A stretch of 64,000 nucleotides of DNA from Frankiales bacterium (GTDB lineage Bacteria > Actinomycetota > Actinomycetes > Mycobacteriales > SCTD01): contig JAOPVP010000082.1 in assembly GCA_025966135.1 (NCBI GenBank), positions 1-64,000 of the forward strand. The letters run 5' to 3'. Shown here piece by piece: positions 16,811 to 26,274 of this stretch. Made by a program: the position numbers and the translations under genes. Below the pieces are notes generated by a model. It saw only the letters and a list, made by a program, of their open reading frames with translations. It ran no database searches and was not told where the DNA came from. Position 1 is the first letter of the stretch, and every line of letters begins with the position of its first letter.

Positions 16811-17833
16811 GTGCTGGACGACCGCAAGCTCGAGGTGCTCCGTGCGATCGTCGAGGACTTCGTCTCCACCAACGAGCCGGTGGGCTCCAAGGCTCTCGCC
16901 GAGCGGCACGGACTCGGGGTGAGCCCCGCCACCGTGCGCAACGACATGGCGACGCTCGAGGACGAGGGCTTCATCACCCACCCGCACACCAGCGCCGGAC
17001 GGATCCCGACCGACAAGGGGTACCGGTTGTTCGTCGACCGGCTCTCCACCGTCAAGCCGCTGTCGGGCGCGGAGCGGCGGGCCATCCAGACCTTCCTCGA
17101 GGGCGCCGTCGACCTCGACGACGTGGTGCGCCGGAGTGTCCGGCTGCTCTCCCAGCTGACCCAGCAGGTGGCGGTGGTGCAGTACCCGTCGCTGAGCCGC
17201 TCTGAGGTGAGGCACCTCGAGATCGTTCACCTGGCGCCGAACCGCCTGTTGCTGGTGCTCATCACCGACAGCGGCCGGGTCGAGCAGCGGGTGCTCGAGC
17301 TCCCCACGGTCGTGGCCGCCGAGGAGGTGAGCCAGCTGCGTCAGGTCTTCGGGCCGCGGTTGCACGGCGCCAAGCTGATCGACGCGGCGAAGGCCCTCGA
17401 GGACCTGCCCAACGCGGCGCCGCACTCACTGCGCCCGGTGCTCACCAGCGTCCTGTCGGTCGTGCTCTCGACGTTGGTCGAGCGGCCGGAGGAGCGGATC
17501 GCGATCGGCGGCACCGCCAACCTGACACGGAACGCCCTCGACTTCCCCCAGACGCTGCGGCCCGTGCTCGAGGCCCTGGAGGAGCAGGTCGTGCTGCTCA
17601 GGCTCATCGGTGAGGTCAACGACCCCACCACCGTGCACGTGAAGATCGGCGAGGAGAACAGCGTGGAGGGACTGCGGTCCACCTCCGTGGTGACGGTCGG
17701 GTACGGGCTCTCAGGTCAACAACCGGTTGGCGGCCTGGGTGTCGTCGGCCCGACCCGGATGGACTACGCGGGCAACATCAGCAGCGTGCGTGCGGTCGCC
17801 CGGTACGTCGGCGACCTGCTGGCCGGAGCCTAG
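16811..17833 (+). CDS. hrcA: Heat-inducible transcriptional repressor HrcA
   Basis: 340-residue repressor of chaperone genes. The N-terminal winged helix includes [22 protein letters not shown] and the [14 protein letters not shown] signature, followed by the GAF-like dimerisation and inserted domains. The GTG start is placed by the AGGAGG ribosome binding site 8 bases upstream. A CIRCE operator sits just before it. It is followed after 13 bases by dnaJ, the classical actinobacterial hrcA-dnaJ2 pair. Confidence 0.97.
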   Translation: MLDDRKLEVLRAIVEDFVSTNEPVGSKALAERHGLGVSPATVRNDMATLEDEGFITHPHTSAGRIPTDKGYRLFVDRLSTVKPLSGAERRAIQTFLEGAVDLDDVVRRSVRLLSQLTQQVAVVQYPSLSRSEVRHLEIVHLAPNRLLLVLITDSGRVEQRVLELPTVVAAEEVSQLRQVFGPRLHGAKLIDAAKALEDLPNAAPHSLRPVLTSVLSVVLSTLVERPEERIAIGGTANLTRNALDFPQTLRPVLEALEEQVVLLRLIGEVNDPTTVHVKIGEENSVEGLRSTSVVTVGYGLSGQQPVGGLGVVGPTRMDYAGNISSVRAVARYVGDLLAGA

Positions 17834-17846
17834 GAAGCAAGGGACT

Positions 17847-18980
17847 GTGGCGACCGACTACTACGGCCTGCTCGGCGTCGACCAGGGGGCGACTGACGAC
17901 CAGCTCAAGAAGGCCTACCGCAGGCTGGCCCGTGAGCTGCACCCGGACGTCAACCCCGACCCCGCCGCGCAGGAGAAGTTCAAGCAGGTCACGGCCGCCT
18001 ACGAGGTCCTGTCGGACCCGCAGAAGCGCCAGATCGTCGACCTGGGAGGCGATCCGCTCTCGCCAGGTGGTGGCGGTCAGGGCAACCCGTTCGCGCAGGG
18101 TGGTTTCGGTGGCCTTGGCGACATCATGGACGCCTTCTTCGGCGGGGGAGGGTCGCGCGGGCCGCGCAGCCGTTCGCGGCAGGGCGCGGATGCTCTCATC
18201 CGCATCGACTGCGACCTGTCCGACACGGCCTTCGGCACGCAGCGCGAGCTGACCATCGAGACTGCCGTCCTCTGCGGCACCTGCGAGGGCCAGGGCACCG
18301 CGTCGGGCACGCTGCCGACCACGTGCGAGACCTGTCGCGGGCGCGGCGAGGTGCAGCAGGTGCAGCGGTCCTTCCTGGGCCAGGTCATGACGACCCGCGT
18401 CTGCCCGCGCTGCACCGGCACCGGCACCGTCATCGAGCACCCGTGTGGCGAGTGCCATGGCGACGGCCGGGTCCGCGCCCGCCGCACCCTGACGGTGAAG
18501 GTCCCTGCCGGCGTCGAGGACGGCATGCGCATCCGGCTGGCCGGGGAGGGAGAGGTCGGCCCGGGCGGCGGCCCTCCCGGGGACCTGTTCGTCGAGGTGC
18601 ACGAGAAGCAGCACCCGGTCTTCACCCGCGAGCACGACGACCTGCACTGCACCGTGACACTGCCCATGACGGCAGCGGCGCTCGGTACGTCGCTGCCCTT
18701 GCAGACCCTGGACGGGGAGGAGCAGCTCGACGTCCCGGCCGGAACCCAACCCGACGAGGTGTTCACATTGCGCGCCCGCGGCGTCCCGCACCTGCGGGGG
18801 ACCGGCCGCGGTGATCTGCACGTGCACATCGACGTACAGGTCCCGACCAAGCTCGATGAGAAGCAGATCGACCTGCTGCGCGAACTCGCCACCCAGCGCG
18901 GCGAGGAGCGGCCAGGGATGGCGGCCAAGGCCGGCAACGGGCTGTTCGGCCGGCTCCGCGACGCCTTCGACGGTCGGTGA
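17847..18980 (+). CDS. dnaJ: Chaperone protein DnaJ
   Basis: Hsp40 co-chaperone of 377 residues that stimulates DnaK ATPase and delivers unfolded clients. The J domain has HPD at 32-34, then a Gly/Phe-rich stretch. Four zinc repeats follow in order: [24 protein letters not shown] and CGECHGDG. The C-terminal substrate-binding domains complete the protein. The GTG before [10 protein letters not shown] is the start, giving the usual N-terminus. It shares the CIRCE-controlled operon with hrcA, and its stop overlaps rsmE by 4 bases. Confidence 0.97.
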   Translation: MATDYYGLLGVDQGATDDQLKKAYRRLARELHPDVNPDPAAQEKFKQVTAAYEVLSDPQKRQIVDLGGDPLSPGGGGQGNPFAQGGFGGLGDIMDAFFGGGGSRGPRSRSRQGADALIRIDCDLSDTAFGTQRELTIETAVLCGTCEGQGTASGTLPTTCETCRGRGEVQQVQRSFLGQVMTTRVCPRCTGTGTVIEHPCGECHGDGRVRARRTLTVKVPAGVEDGMRIRLAGEGEVGPGGGPPGDLFVEVHEKQHPVFTREHDDLHCTVTLPMTAAALGTSLPLQTLDGEEQLDVPAGTQPDEVFTLRARGVPHLRGTGRGDLHVHIDVQVPTKLDEKQIDLLRELATQRGEERPGMAAKAGNGLFGRLRDAFDGR

Positions 18981-19687
18981 GCAACCCGGTCTTCCTGTGC
19001 CCCGACCTCTCGGGGGACCGGGTCGTCGTGGACGGCCCCGAAGGGCGGCACGCGGCCACGGTGAGGCGGATCCGGGTCGGTGAAGTGCTCGACCTGGTCG
19101 ACGGCGTGGGCACCCGGTGCACCGGAACGGTCGTTGCGGCGACCAAGGACAGCCTGACGGTGGACGTCCTCGAGCGGGCCGTGGAGGCCGCGCCCGCACC
19201 CCGGATCACGCTGGTGCAGGCGCTCGCCAAGGGTGACCGCGGCGAGCTGGCCGTCGAGCTGGCCACCGAGGTCGGCATCGACACCGTCGTGCCCTGGGCA
19301 GCCGCGCGCTGCATCGTCTCGTGGTCCGGCGAGCGGGGCGCGAAGGCCCTCGACAGGTGGCGCTCGACCGCCCGCGAGGCCGGCAAGCAGTCGAGGCGCG
19401 CATGGTTCCCCGTCGTCACCGAGCCGCTGCGCACGGCAGAGGTCGCGGCGCTGTCGGGGCAGCTGCTGGTGCTTCACGAGGAGGCGGTCGAGCGCCTGTC
19501 GGCGGTGGACCTCGACGGCGACGTCGTGCTCGTCGTGGGTCCCGAGGGGGGCATCGCACCCGAGGAGCTCGCCGTGCTGGTCGCGGCAGGAGGTCGTGCG
19601 GTGCGGCTGGGGGCCTCGGTGCTGCGGACGTCCACCGCAGGGGCGGCCGCCGCAGCGGTGGTCAGCGCACGGACAGGTCGTTGGTAG
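18977..19687 (+). CDS. rsmE: 16S rRNA (uracil-1498-N3)-methyltransferase
   Basis: SPOUT-class methyltransferase of 236 residues that methylates U1498 of 16S rRNA. An N-terminal PUA-like domain ([20 protein letters not shown]) is followed by the knotted SAM-binding domain, with [15 protein letters not shown] and [12 protein letters not shown] near the end. It overlaps dnaJ by 4 bases and belongs to the hrcA-dnaJ-rsmE unit. Its end overlaps the convergent DedA gene by 26 bases. Confidence 0.96.
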   Translation: MSNPVFLCPDLSGDRVVVDGPEGRHAATVRRIRVGEVLDLVDGVGTRCTGTVVAATKDSLTVDVLERAVEAAPAPRITLVQALAKGDRGELAVELATEVGIDTVVPWAAARCIVSWSGERGAKALDRWRSTAREAGKQSRRAWFPVVTEPLRTAEVAALSGQLLVLHEEAVERLSAVDLDGDVVLVVGPEGGIAPEELAVLVAAGGRAVRLGASVLRTSTAGAAAAAVVSARTGRW

Positions 19688-20285
19688 TCCGCTTCTCGCG
19701 GCGCTTGCGCACGAAGTGGACGGCCACGGCCAGGACCACGACGGCCGCGATCAGGTAGCCGAAGCCGGAGACGAAGCGGCCCACGACGTCACCGACGACG
19801 TAGCCGCCGTAGACGCAGGCGACGGCCCAGATCGTCCCGCCGAGGGCGTTCCAAAGGGCGAAGGTGTGGTAGGGGATCTTGGCCATCCCGGCCGCGCTGG
19901 GGACCATCGCCCGCAGCAGCGCAGTCCACCGGCCGAAGAACACAGCAGGCCCGCCGCGCCGTTGCAGGAACTGCTCCGTCGTGCTCCAACGCGCGTCGCC
20001 GATCTTCTGGCCGAGGCGACTGGCCTGCAGGCCCGCGCCGTAACGGCGGCCGATCGCATACCCGACAGCGTCACCGGTGATCGCGCCGACCACGGCCAGC
20101 ACCAGCACTCCGGCGACGCTGACCTTGCCCTGAGAGGCAAGGACCCCGCCGAACACCAGCGCTGTCTCGCCGGGGAACACGAAGCCGAGGAAGACCGAGG
20201 CCTCGAGGAACGGGAGCCCGAACACCGTGAGGTAGATGACCCAGTGCGGGACGCTGCTCAGAAGGTCCTGCACGAGAGCAGCCAT
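19662..20285 (-). CDS. DedA family membrane protein
   Basis: Polytopic protein of 207 residues. It shows the DedA signature: acidic GFPFLEAS-type start (FGLPFLEASVFLGFVFPGET), GDAVGYAIGRR and FFGRWTALLRAMVPSAAGMAKIPYHTF. DedA proteins act as undecaprenyl-phosphate or phospholipid flippases and affect envelope homeostasis. About five hydrophobic segments are seen, with a basic cytosolic tail. It is convergent with rsmE and transcribed alone. Confidence 0.94.
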   Translation of the reverse strand: MAALVQDLLSSVPHWVIYLTVFGLPFLEASVFLGFVFPGETALVFGGVLASQGKVSVAGVLVLAVVGAITGDAVGYAIGRRYGAGLQASRLGQKIGDARWSTTEQFLQRRGGPAVFFGRWTALLRAMVPSAAGMAKIPYHTFALWNALGGTIWAVACVYGGYVVGDVVGRFVSGFGYLIAAVVVLAVAVHFVRKRREKRTTNDLSVR

Positions 20286-20310
20286 ACCTCGAATCCTAGG
20301 TCAGGGTTGC

Positions 20311-21966
20311 TCACCAGTCGGGGGCGCGCACCCCGTTCGTCGGCAGCCGCGTGAGGCGACCGTCGGCGTAGCGCGCGACGGTCCCGTCCTTGAGCCACAC
20401 CAGCACCTGACCGGCGTGCGTGGTGATGCTTCTCGGCGCGGCCATGCTGCTCACCGTCGGCCCGGTCGAGGCGCGGGCGCCACGATCGGTGAAGCGCACG
20501 AGGCGGCTGTCGGCCCGGCAGGTCTCGAACGCGACCGGCGTGCTGCCGTCGAACGCTGCCCCTCCGGCGAGGTAGCAGCCAGGCGCGGGGGTGAGCGGTC
20601 GGACCCCGTGGAGGTTCAGTGCCCCGGCAGGGACGACTCCGAGCGTCCCCGCGTCGGTGCCGGCTGCGTCGTTGAGGTGCACGAGCAGGGCTCCGCCGTC
20701 GCGCACGTCGAGGACCACCGCAGCAGTCCCGCTGGGTACCGTCAGGGTCCGGTTCGGCGCACCACCACCGGACACGACGATGCTCGCCGCGTCCCCGTTG
20801 CAGGGGGTCTGGAGCCACGCCAGCCAACCAGCGCTGGGGGAGAGCTGCGGCGTCCCGAGATGGGCGGTCCCGGCCTGCACCACGGTGGTGGCTGCGCCGT
20901 GGTCCAGGCGGACAAGCTCGTCGGCACAGCCGGTCTGGCGGCTGCGGACCCACGAGAGCGAGCCGCCCGCCCACGTCGCACCCGTGTCGACCTTGCCGGC
21001 CGGCGGATACGTCAGCTGCTTGACGACCTTGCCGGTGGTGGCGTCGAACAGCGAAACGTGCCCATCGACCAGCCCGACGAAGGACGAGCTCGTACTCGCC
21101 CCGGTGGCACGAGAGACCGGGAGGACGACCAGCCGGTTGAGGGTGCCGTCCTTGGCCGACGCCGTGGTGCCGACGATCGCAGCGCTCGTCCAGGACGTGT
21201 CCGACCACGTCAGCGTGCCCTGCCAGGGAACGGCCGAGCCAGCGGGTGCGCCGGACTCGGCGATCTTGGTGCCATCGGGTGTGACCAGGCGCAGCAGCAC
21301 GTTCTCGTCGACTCCGGTGATACGGCCGCTCACGGATGTCGGGCTGGTGATCGCGGCGCCCGCAGCCGGGTGGGTGACGGTGAGGTCGCCGCCGTCCACT
21401 GAGACGACGCTGAAGACCCGGTTGCCACGAGCGGTGGTGAAGTGGGCCAGCGCGACCTCGGCAGCCTTGCGCCCTGCAGCAGTACGGAGCTCGACGACCT
21501 CGCAGGACACGCAGGTCTGCACCGCGGTCAACCCGGTCAGCTGCAGGTGGTCGCTGACGAAGTGCTTGGTGACCTCCAGACTGTCCTGGGCCCAGGGGTA
21601 GCTGCCGCCCGGCGTCCACGCGCGCGCCTGGGCGTGGGACGTGAACGGCCACACCGCCGGGCCGGTGTAGTCACCCGGCACGATCCGACCTGGTGTGACC
21701 GAGGGCTTCGGGGTGGGGGCGGCCGGGCTCGGGGACTGACCGCCGGGCTGCTGGACGAGGGTGTGCCTGTCGTCCGTGCCGCCCAGCAGGAAGAAGGCGG
21801 CCGTCGCGCCCGCGGTCGCCAGCGCGGCCGCCGGTACGAGCAGGGTGCGCCTACGGCGCCGCCGTACCAGGCGTTGCTGGATCTTGGCGAGACCGTCGCC
21901 GGCAGGCGTGATCGTCGCGACCTCGTGACGGAGCAGCTCGCGCAGCCGCTCCTCGGGGGTGGTCAT
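20311..21966 (-). CDS. Membrane-anchored partner of the ECF sigma factor (Gmad2-like and propeller regions)
   Basis: 551 residues, translationally coupled to the sigma factor (4-base overlap). The cytosolic N-terminus of about 38 residues (TPEERLRELLRHEVATITPA) ends in RRRRRRT, followed by one transmembrane segment near 40-62 and a Pro/Ser/Thr-rich linker. Residues around 185-290 match the Gmad2 immunoglobulin-like pattern (HPAAGAAITSPTSVSGRI, ending in an AKDGTLNRLVVLPV strand). The rest looks like beta-propeller repeats. The position suits an anti-sigma or sensory partner, but no zinc-type HxxxCxxC motif is present in the short cytosolic part. Confidence 0.78.
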   Translation of the reverse strand: MTTPEERLRELLRHEVATITPAGDGLAKIQQRLVRRRRRRTLLVPAAALATAGATAAFFLLGGTDDRHTLVQQPGGQSPSPAAPTPKPSVTPGRIVPGDYTGPAVWPFTSHAQARAWTPGGSYPWAQDSLEVTKHFVSDHLQLTGLTAVQTCVSCEVVELRTAAGRKAAEVALAHFTTARGNRVFSVVSVDGGDLTVTHPAAGAAITSPTSVSGRITGVDENVLLRLVTPDGTKIAESGAPAGSAVPWQGTLTWSDTSWTSAAIVGTTASAKDGTLNRLVVLPVSRATGASTSSSFVGLVDGHVSLFDATTGKVVKQLTYPPAGKVDTGATWAGGSLSWVRSRQTGCADELVRLDHGAATTVVQAGTAHLGTPQLSPSAGWLAWLQTPCNGDAASIVVSGGGAPNRTLTVPSGTAAVVLDVRDGGALLVHLNDAAGTDAGTLGVVPAGALNLHGVRPLTPAPGCYLAGGAAFDGSTPVAFETCRADSRLVRFTDRGARASTGPTVSSMAAPRSITTHAGQVLVWLKDGTVARYADGRLTRLPTNGVRAPDW

Positions 21967-22466
21967 CGCGCCTCCTCCAGCAGTGGTCGCAGCGCGGTCA
22001 TCGCGCGTGAGGTGTGGCTCTTGACGGCACCGACGCTGCAACCCATCGCGGCAGCGGTCTGGGCCTCGGTCAGGTCGCCGTAGTAGCGCAGGACGACGGC
22101 CTCGCGCTGCCGTCGGGGGAGCGCGTGCAGAGCGTCGAGGACCGCCTCGCGCCGGACGATCTCGAGGGCGCTCGCCTCGGCACTGGCCGCGTCGCGTAGC
22201 GGCTCCGGGCGGTGCTTGGCCGCCACTTGCCTGCGCCGCAGCCGCGACCGGCACAGGTTCACGACGGCCGTGCGCAGGTACGCCTCCGCCTTGTCGACCT
22301 CCCGAACGCCGCGCCACGAGCCGTGCACCTTCACGTACGCGTCCTGGACGACTTCCTCGGCCCCGTCCCTGTCGCCGGTGAGGAACGCCGCGAGGCGCAC
22401 CAGCTCGCGGTAGTGGGAGGTGTACAACGTCGTGAGCAGGTCCAGGGTGGGGGCGTTCGCAGTCAC
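21963..22466 (-). CDS. ECF sigma factor, SigE-family (SigJ/SigE-like group)
   Basis: RNA polymerase sigma factor of 167 residues. Region 2 runs through LTTLYTSHYRELVRLAAFLTG and AEEVVQDAYVKVHGSW; region 4 has LPRRQREAVVLRYYGDLTEA and the recognition helix in GCSVGAVKSHTSRAM. This is the actinobacterial SigE-70 type. A GTG with AGGGGGT 6-7 bases upstream is preferred; an ATG 36 bases earlier lacks a visible ribosome binding site. It is first in an operon with a membrane protein likely to control its activity. Confidence 0.93.
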   Translation of the reverse strand: MTANAPTLDLLTTLYTSHYRELVRLAAFLTGDRDGAEEVVQDAYVKVHGSWRGVREVDKAEAYLRTAVVNLCRSRLRRRQVAAKHRPEPLRDAASAEASALEIVRREAVLDALHALPRRQREAVVLRYYGDLTEAQTAAAMGCSVGAVKSHTSRAMTALRPLLEEAR

Positions 22467-22583
22467 AGGACCACCCCCTGATCGCACGCCGGTTGCGCTC
22501 ATGCTGCACTCACAGCCACGACGACGCGCGGCTGCCCGAGAAGGTTGTCACCCCGGCCAGGGAAAGCCTCGTAGCATGCGGGG

Positions 22584-23108
22584 ATGCCGTCTGCCCGGGT
22601 GCGCGCCTTCGTCGCTCTTGCGGCGTTCGTCACGCTTGCGGTCCTCGGTCTGTCCGAGGTGGGTACGGCGAGGGCAGCGAGCGTGGCCAGTCCCTCGCCG
22701 ACCGCGACCGCGGCATCTCCAACGCCGGGTTGTCTGCTCCTCACCTGCCCCAGCGCGACCCCTTCGCCAACCCCGGTAGCGACGAAGACCCGCACGCCGA
22801 GCCCCACGCCCAGCCCGACGCCGCAGCGCACCCAGACTCCCCGGCCGACCTACAGCCCCCCGGTCGAGGCCACCGTCACCACACCCGCGACCTTCGCGAG
22901 CACCGCGAACCCGGTCGCGAGCAGCATCGTCCTCGAGACCGCGACGATCCCTCCTGCGACACCGACAGCCGCCACCGTCGTGACCAAGCCGGCCGCGAGA
23001 ACCAGCGGTGTCGGCAGCAAGCTGGTCGCGCTGGTGGTCGGCGCGTCGGCCCTTCTCGGGCTCGGCGGCGCCGCAGGCCTCTACGTGACGAGGCACCGGC
23101 ATGAGTGA
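22584..23108 (+). CDS. Secreted mucin-like protein with C-terminal membrane anchor
   Basis: 174 residues of unknown function. A signal peptide (about residues 1-31, ending in GTARA-A) is followed by a low-complexity part dominated by Pro, Ser and Thr (SPTPSPTPQRTQTPRPTYSP), with two cysteines near 50-55. A transmembrane segment near residues 149-168 and a short basic tail (TRHRHE) end it. It looks like a surface stalk that could be O-glycosylated. It overlaps the HIT gene by 8 bases, which is odd for unrelated products. Confidence 0.75.
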   Translation: MPSARVRAFVALAAFVTLAVLGLSEVGTARAASVASPSPTATAASPTPGCLLLTCPSATPSPTPVATKTRTPSPTPSPTPQRTQTPRPTYSPPVEATVTTPATFASTANPVASSIVLETATIPPATPTAATVVTKPAARTSGVGSKLVALVVGASALLGLGGAAGLYVTRHRHE

Positions 23109-23442
23109 TTGCTTGTTCTGCGGGATCGTGGCGGGCCGGATCCCATCCACGAAGGTCCTGGAGACCGACCGCACCTACGCTTTCCGCGACCTTCACCCCC
23201 AGGCGCCCTCGCACGTGCTGGTGGTGCCCAAGGACCACTACGTGGACCTGGCGGACCTGGCGGCGACGGACCCGACGTACCTGGGTGAGGTCTTTGCCGC
23301 GGCGGTGGAGGTGGCCCGGATGGAGAAGCTCACAGGGGGGCACCGGATCATCGCCAACACCGGTCCGGACAGCGGTCAGACGGTGTTCCACCTGCACGTC
23401 CACGTGCTCGGCGGCAGAAACCTGGGTGTGCTCGCCGGATAG
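23101..23442 (+). CDS. HIT family (histidine triad) nucleotide-binding protein
   Basis: 113-residue HIT hydrolase, similar to HINT phosphoramidases acting on purine nucleotide derivatives such as AMP-lysine. It has CLFCGIVAGRIPS at the N-terminus and the catalytic triad HLHVHVLGG near residues 98-106. It sits just before the PhoH-like gene, its usual place in actinobacteria. The ATG overlaps the preceding gene. Confidence 0.95.
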   Translation: MSDCLFCGIVAGRIPSTKVLETDRTYAFRDLHPQAPSHVLVVPKDHYVDLADLAATDPTYLGEVFAAAVEVARMEKLTGGHRIIANTGPDSGQTVFHLHVHVLGGRNLGVLAG

Positions 23443-23471
23443 GCTGTCGGGGTCACGCATTGAGGAGAAAA

Positions 23472-24509
23472 GTGGACACCCCCGAGCACGAAGCTGTGAC
23501 GACCAAGATCGTCGTGCCTGACTCCCAGTCGATGGTGGCTCTGCTCGGCAGCCGCGACGAGCTGCTGAAGGTCATCGAGAAAGCCCTGGTCAGTGACGTG
23601 CACGTCCGGGGCAACGAGATCACGATCACCGGGGGCGCCGCCGACAACGCCCTCGCGACCCGGCTCTTCGACGCCCTTCTCAGCCTGCTCGAGAAGGGCC
23701 AGCCGCTGTCGGCGGACGCGGTCGAGCGCAGTCTCGCGATGCTCACCGGTGGTGGTGAGGACCGGCCGGCCGACGTCCTGACCCTCAACATCGTCAGCAA
23801 CCGTGGTCGCACGATCCGCCCCAAGACGGTCAATCAGAAGCGCTACGTCGAGGCGATCGACGAGCACACGATCGTGTTCGGGATCGGTCCTGCGGGTACC
23901 GGCAAGACCTACCTGGCGATGGCCAAGGCGGTCCAGGCGCTGCAGGCCAAGCAGGTCAACCGCATCATCCTCACGCGGCCGGCGGTCGAGGCGGGGGAGC
24001 GGCTAGGTTTCCTGCCCGGCACGCTGTTCGACAAGATCGACCCCTACCTGCGGCCGTTGTACGACGCGCTGCACGACATGCTCGACCCGGACTCGATCCC
24101 GAGGCTCATGGCGGCCGGCACCATCGAGGTCGCGCCGCTGGCCTACATGCGCGGCCGCACCCTCAACGACGCGTTCATCATCCTGGACGAGGCCCAGAAC
24201 ACCTCGGCTGAGCAGATGAAGATGTTCCTGACCCGTCTCGGCTTCGGATCGAAGATCGTCGTCACCGGTGACGTGACCCAGGTCGACCTCCCCGGCGGCA
24301 CGATCAGCGGCCTGCGCGTCGTGCGGGACATCCTGGACGGGGTGGAGGACGTGCACTTCTCGACCCTCTCCAGTGAGGACGTCGTTCGCCACCGCCTCGT
24401 CGGCCGCATCGTCGACGCCTACGCGCAGTACGACGCCGAGCTCGAGCAGGCCCGCGGTCCGGTCCGCGGCCCAGGCCGCCGGGATGACTCCAGGAGGGGT
24501 TCTCGATGA
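23472..24509 (+). CDS. PhoH family protein (YbeZ-like ATPase)
   Basis: 345-residue cytosolic ATPase. An N-terminal KH-like region leads into the PhoH domain with Walker A GPAGTGKT near 139-146, LTRPAVEAGERLGFLPG and Walker B FIILDEAQN. PhoH-like proteins are linked to rRNA maturation and work with YbeY, which follows with a 4-base overlap. The GTG has GAGGAG 4-5 bases upstream; a TTG 12 bases earlier is less likely. First gene of the tight run phoH-like, ybeY, CNNM, CDA-like, era. Confidence 0.96.
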   Translation: MDTPEHEAVTTKIVVPDSQSMVALLGSRDELLKVIEKALVSDVHVRGNEITITGGAADNALATRLFDALLSLLEKGQPLSADAVERSLAMLTGGGEDRPADVLTLNIVSNRGRTIRPKTVNQKRYVEAIDEHTIVFGIGPAGTGKTYLAMAKAVQALQAKQVNRIILTRPAVEAGERLGFLPGTLFDKIDPYLRPLYDALHDMLDPDSIPRLMAAGTIEVAPLAYMRGRTLNDAFIILDEAQNTSAEQMKMFLTRLGFGSKIVVTGDVTQVDLPGGTISGLRVVRDILDGVEDVHFSTLSSEDVVRHRLVGRIVDAYAQYDAELEQARGPVRGPGRRDDSRRGSR

Positions 24510-24994
24510 GCATCGAGATCCTCAACGAGTCGAACTTCGACGTCGACGAGGCGTCCCTGATGCGGGTCGCCCGGCACGTCCTCGACGCGATGGGGGTCTC
24601 GCCGCTGGCGGAGCTGTCGATCCTGGTGGCCGATGTCGAGCTGATGACCGAGCTGCACGTGCAGTACATGAACGAGCCGGGACCCACGGACGTCCTGGCC
24701 TTTCCCATGGACGAGCTGGACCTGCGCGGCTCCCGCGGCGCCGGCCACGGGCACGAGGAAGGGCCCGACGAGCAGGGGCCGATGATGCTCGGTGACGTCA
24801 TCTTGTGTCCGCCGTTCATCGAGGAGCAGGCCGTCGAGGCCGGTCACAGCACCGACGACGAGCTCCAGCTGCTCACCACGCACGGTGTCCTGCACCTGCT
24901 GGGCTTCGACCACCACGAGCCCGAGGAGCACGCGGAGATGTTCGGCCTGCAGGCCAAGCTGCTCGCCTCCTGGAAGGCGTCTCGAGGCGCGTGA
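24506..24994 (+). CDS. ybeY: rRNA maturation RNase YbeY
   Basis: 162-residue metal-dependent endoribonuclease for 16S rRNA 3' processing and ribosome quality control. The zinc motif H-x3-H-x5-H is seen in HGVLHLLGFDHHEPEEH. The segment TDVLAFPMDE is also typical. Overlaps of 4 bases at both ends (with the PhoH-like and CNNM genes) suggest coupled translation. Confidence 0.97.
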   Translation: MSIEILNESNFDVDEASLMRVARHVLDAMGVSPLAELSILVADVELMTELHVQYMNEPGPTDVLAFPMDELDLRGSRGAGHGHEEGPDEQGPMMLGDVILCPPFIEEQAVEAGHSTDDELQLLTTHGVLHLLGFDHHEPEEHAEMFGLQAKLLASWKASRGA

Positions 24995-26274
24995 GCCCCA
25001 CCACCCAGCTGGTCCCGCTCGTCGTGGCCGCCCTGTTCGTCGTCGTGGCGGCGGCCATTGCGTGCGCCGAGGTCGCTCTCGCGCGCATCTCCCGCGTAGC
25101 GGTCGAGGAGCTCGTGTCCGACGGGCGGCACGGCGCCTTGCGCCTTCAGACGCTGCTGCGCGAGGGCCCGCGTTCGCTGAACCTGCTGCTTCTGCTGCGC
25201 CTGGTATGCGAGATCGCCGCGGTCGGGATCGTCACGTCGTACTGCATCGACCGGGTCCACGGCTCCTCGGCCGTCGTCATGGCGGTCGCCGTCATGACGG
25301 TCGTCAGTTACGTCTTCATCGGTGTCGCGCCGCGCACCATCGGCCGTCAGCAGGCCGAGCGGGTCGCGCTCCTGAGCGCCGGCCCGGTGATGGCGCTGAC
25401 GAGGGTCTTCGGCCCGTTGCCGTCGCTGCTGATCCTGCTGGGCAACGCCCTCACCCCGGGCAAGGGCTTCCGCGAGGGGCCGTTCGCCTCGGAGGCGGAG
25501 CTGCGCGACCTGGTCGAACGGGCGCAGCAGCGCGGCGTCGTGGAGCAGTCCGAGCGGGACATGATCCAGTCGGTGTTCGAGCTCGGCGACACCATCGTGC
25601 GTGAGGTCATGGTCCCTCGCACCGACATCGTGGTGATCGAGCGCAACAAGACGGTCAAGCAGGCCCTCAATCTCTTGCTGCGCAGCGGTTTCAGCCGTGT
25701 CCCGGTGGTCGGCGAGAACACCGACGACGTGGTGGGAGTGGCCTATCTGCGCGACCTCGTCAAGAAGGAGCGCACCGAGGGCGGTGGCCTGGTCAAGGTC
25801 GAGGAGGTCATGCGGCCGGCCGTGTTCGTGCCCGAGAGCAAGCCCATCGACGAGCTCCTGCGCGAGATGCAGACCGAGCTGGGCCACATCGCCATCGTCG
25901 TCGACGAGTACGGCGGCACTGCCGGGTTGGTCACCCTCGAGGACATCGTCGAGGAGGTCGTGGGCGAGATCACCGACGAGTACGACCGCGAGGCCCCGCC
26001 GGTCGAGCCCTTGAACGACGGAAGCGTGCGCATCACCGCGCGCCTGCCGGTCGAGGACCTCGAGGAGCTGTACGGCGTGGAGCTGCCGCACGAGGACGTG
26101 GAGACCGTCGGTGGTTTGATGGCAAGCCTGCTCGGCAGGGTGCCCATCCCCGGTGCCACCGTGGAGGTGGACGGCCTCGTGCTCGTCGCGGAGAGCGCGA
26201 AAGGCCGCCGTAACCAGATCGGCACGGTCCTGGTCCGTCGTAAGAAGGAAAAGGAAGAGGAACAAGCGCAGTGA
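24991..26274 (+). CDS. CNNM/CorC-HlyC family hemolysin-like transporter
   Basis: 427-residue membrane protein with an N-terminal DUF21/CNNM region of about four hydrophobic segments. Two CBS domains follow (VMVPRTDIVVIERNKTVKQA and VFVPESKPIDELLREMQ, with VDEYGGTAGLVTLEDIVEE), then a C-terminal CorC_HlyC domain. Relatives are implicated in magnesium or cobalt efflux. The GTG overlapping the ybeY stop is the start; open frame further upstream is a shadow of ybeY. It overlaps the next gene by 4 bases. Confidence 0.95.
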   Translation: MSPTTQLVPLVVAALFVVVAAAIACAEVALARISRVAVEELVSDGRHGALRLQTLLREGPRSLNLLLLLRLVCEIAAVGIVTSYCIDRVHGSSAVVMAVAVMTVVSYVFIGVAPRTIGRQQAERVALLSAGPVMALTRVFGPLPSLLILLGNALTPGKGFREGPFASEAELRDLVERAQQRGVVEQSERDMIQSVFELGDTIVREVMVPRTDIVVIERNKTVKQALNLLLRSGFSRVPVVGENTDDVVGVAYLRDLVKKERTEGGGLVKVEEVMRPAVFVPESKPIDELLREMQTELGHIAIVVDEYGGTAGLVTLEDIVEEVVGEITDEYDREAPPVEPLNDGSVRITARLPVEDLEELYGVELPHEDVETVGGLMASLLGRVPIPGATVEVDGLVLVAESAKGRRNQIGTVLVRRKKEKEEEQAQ

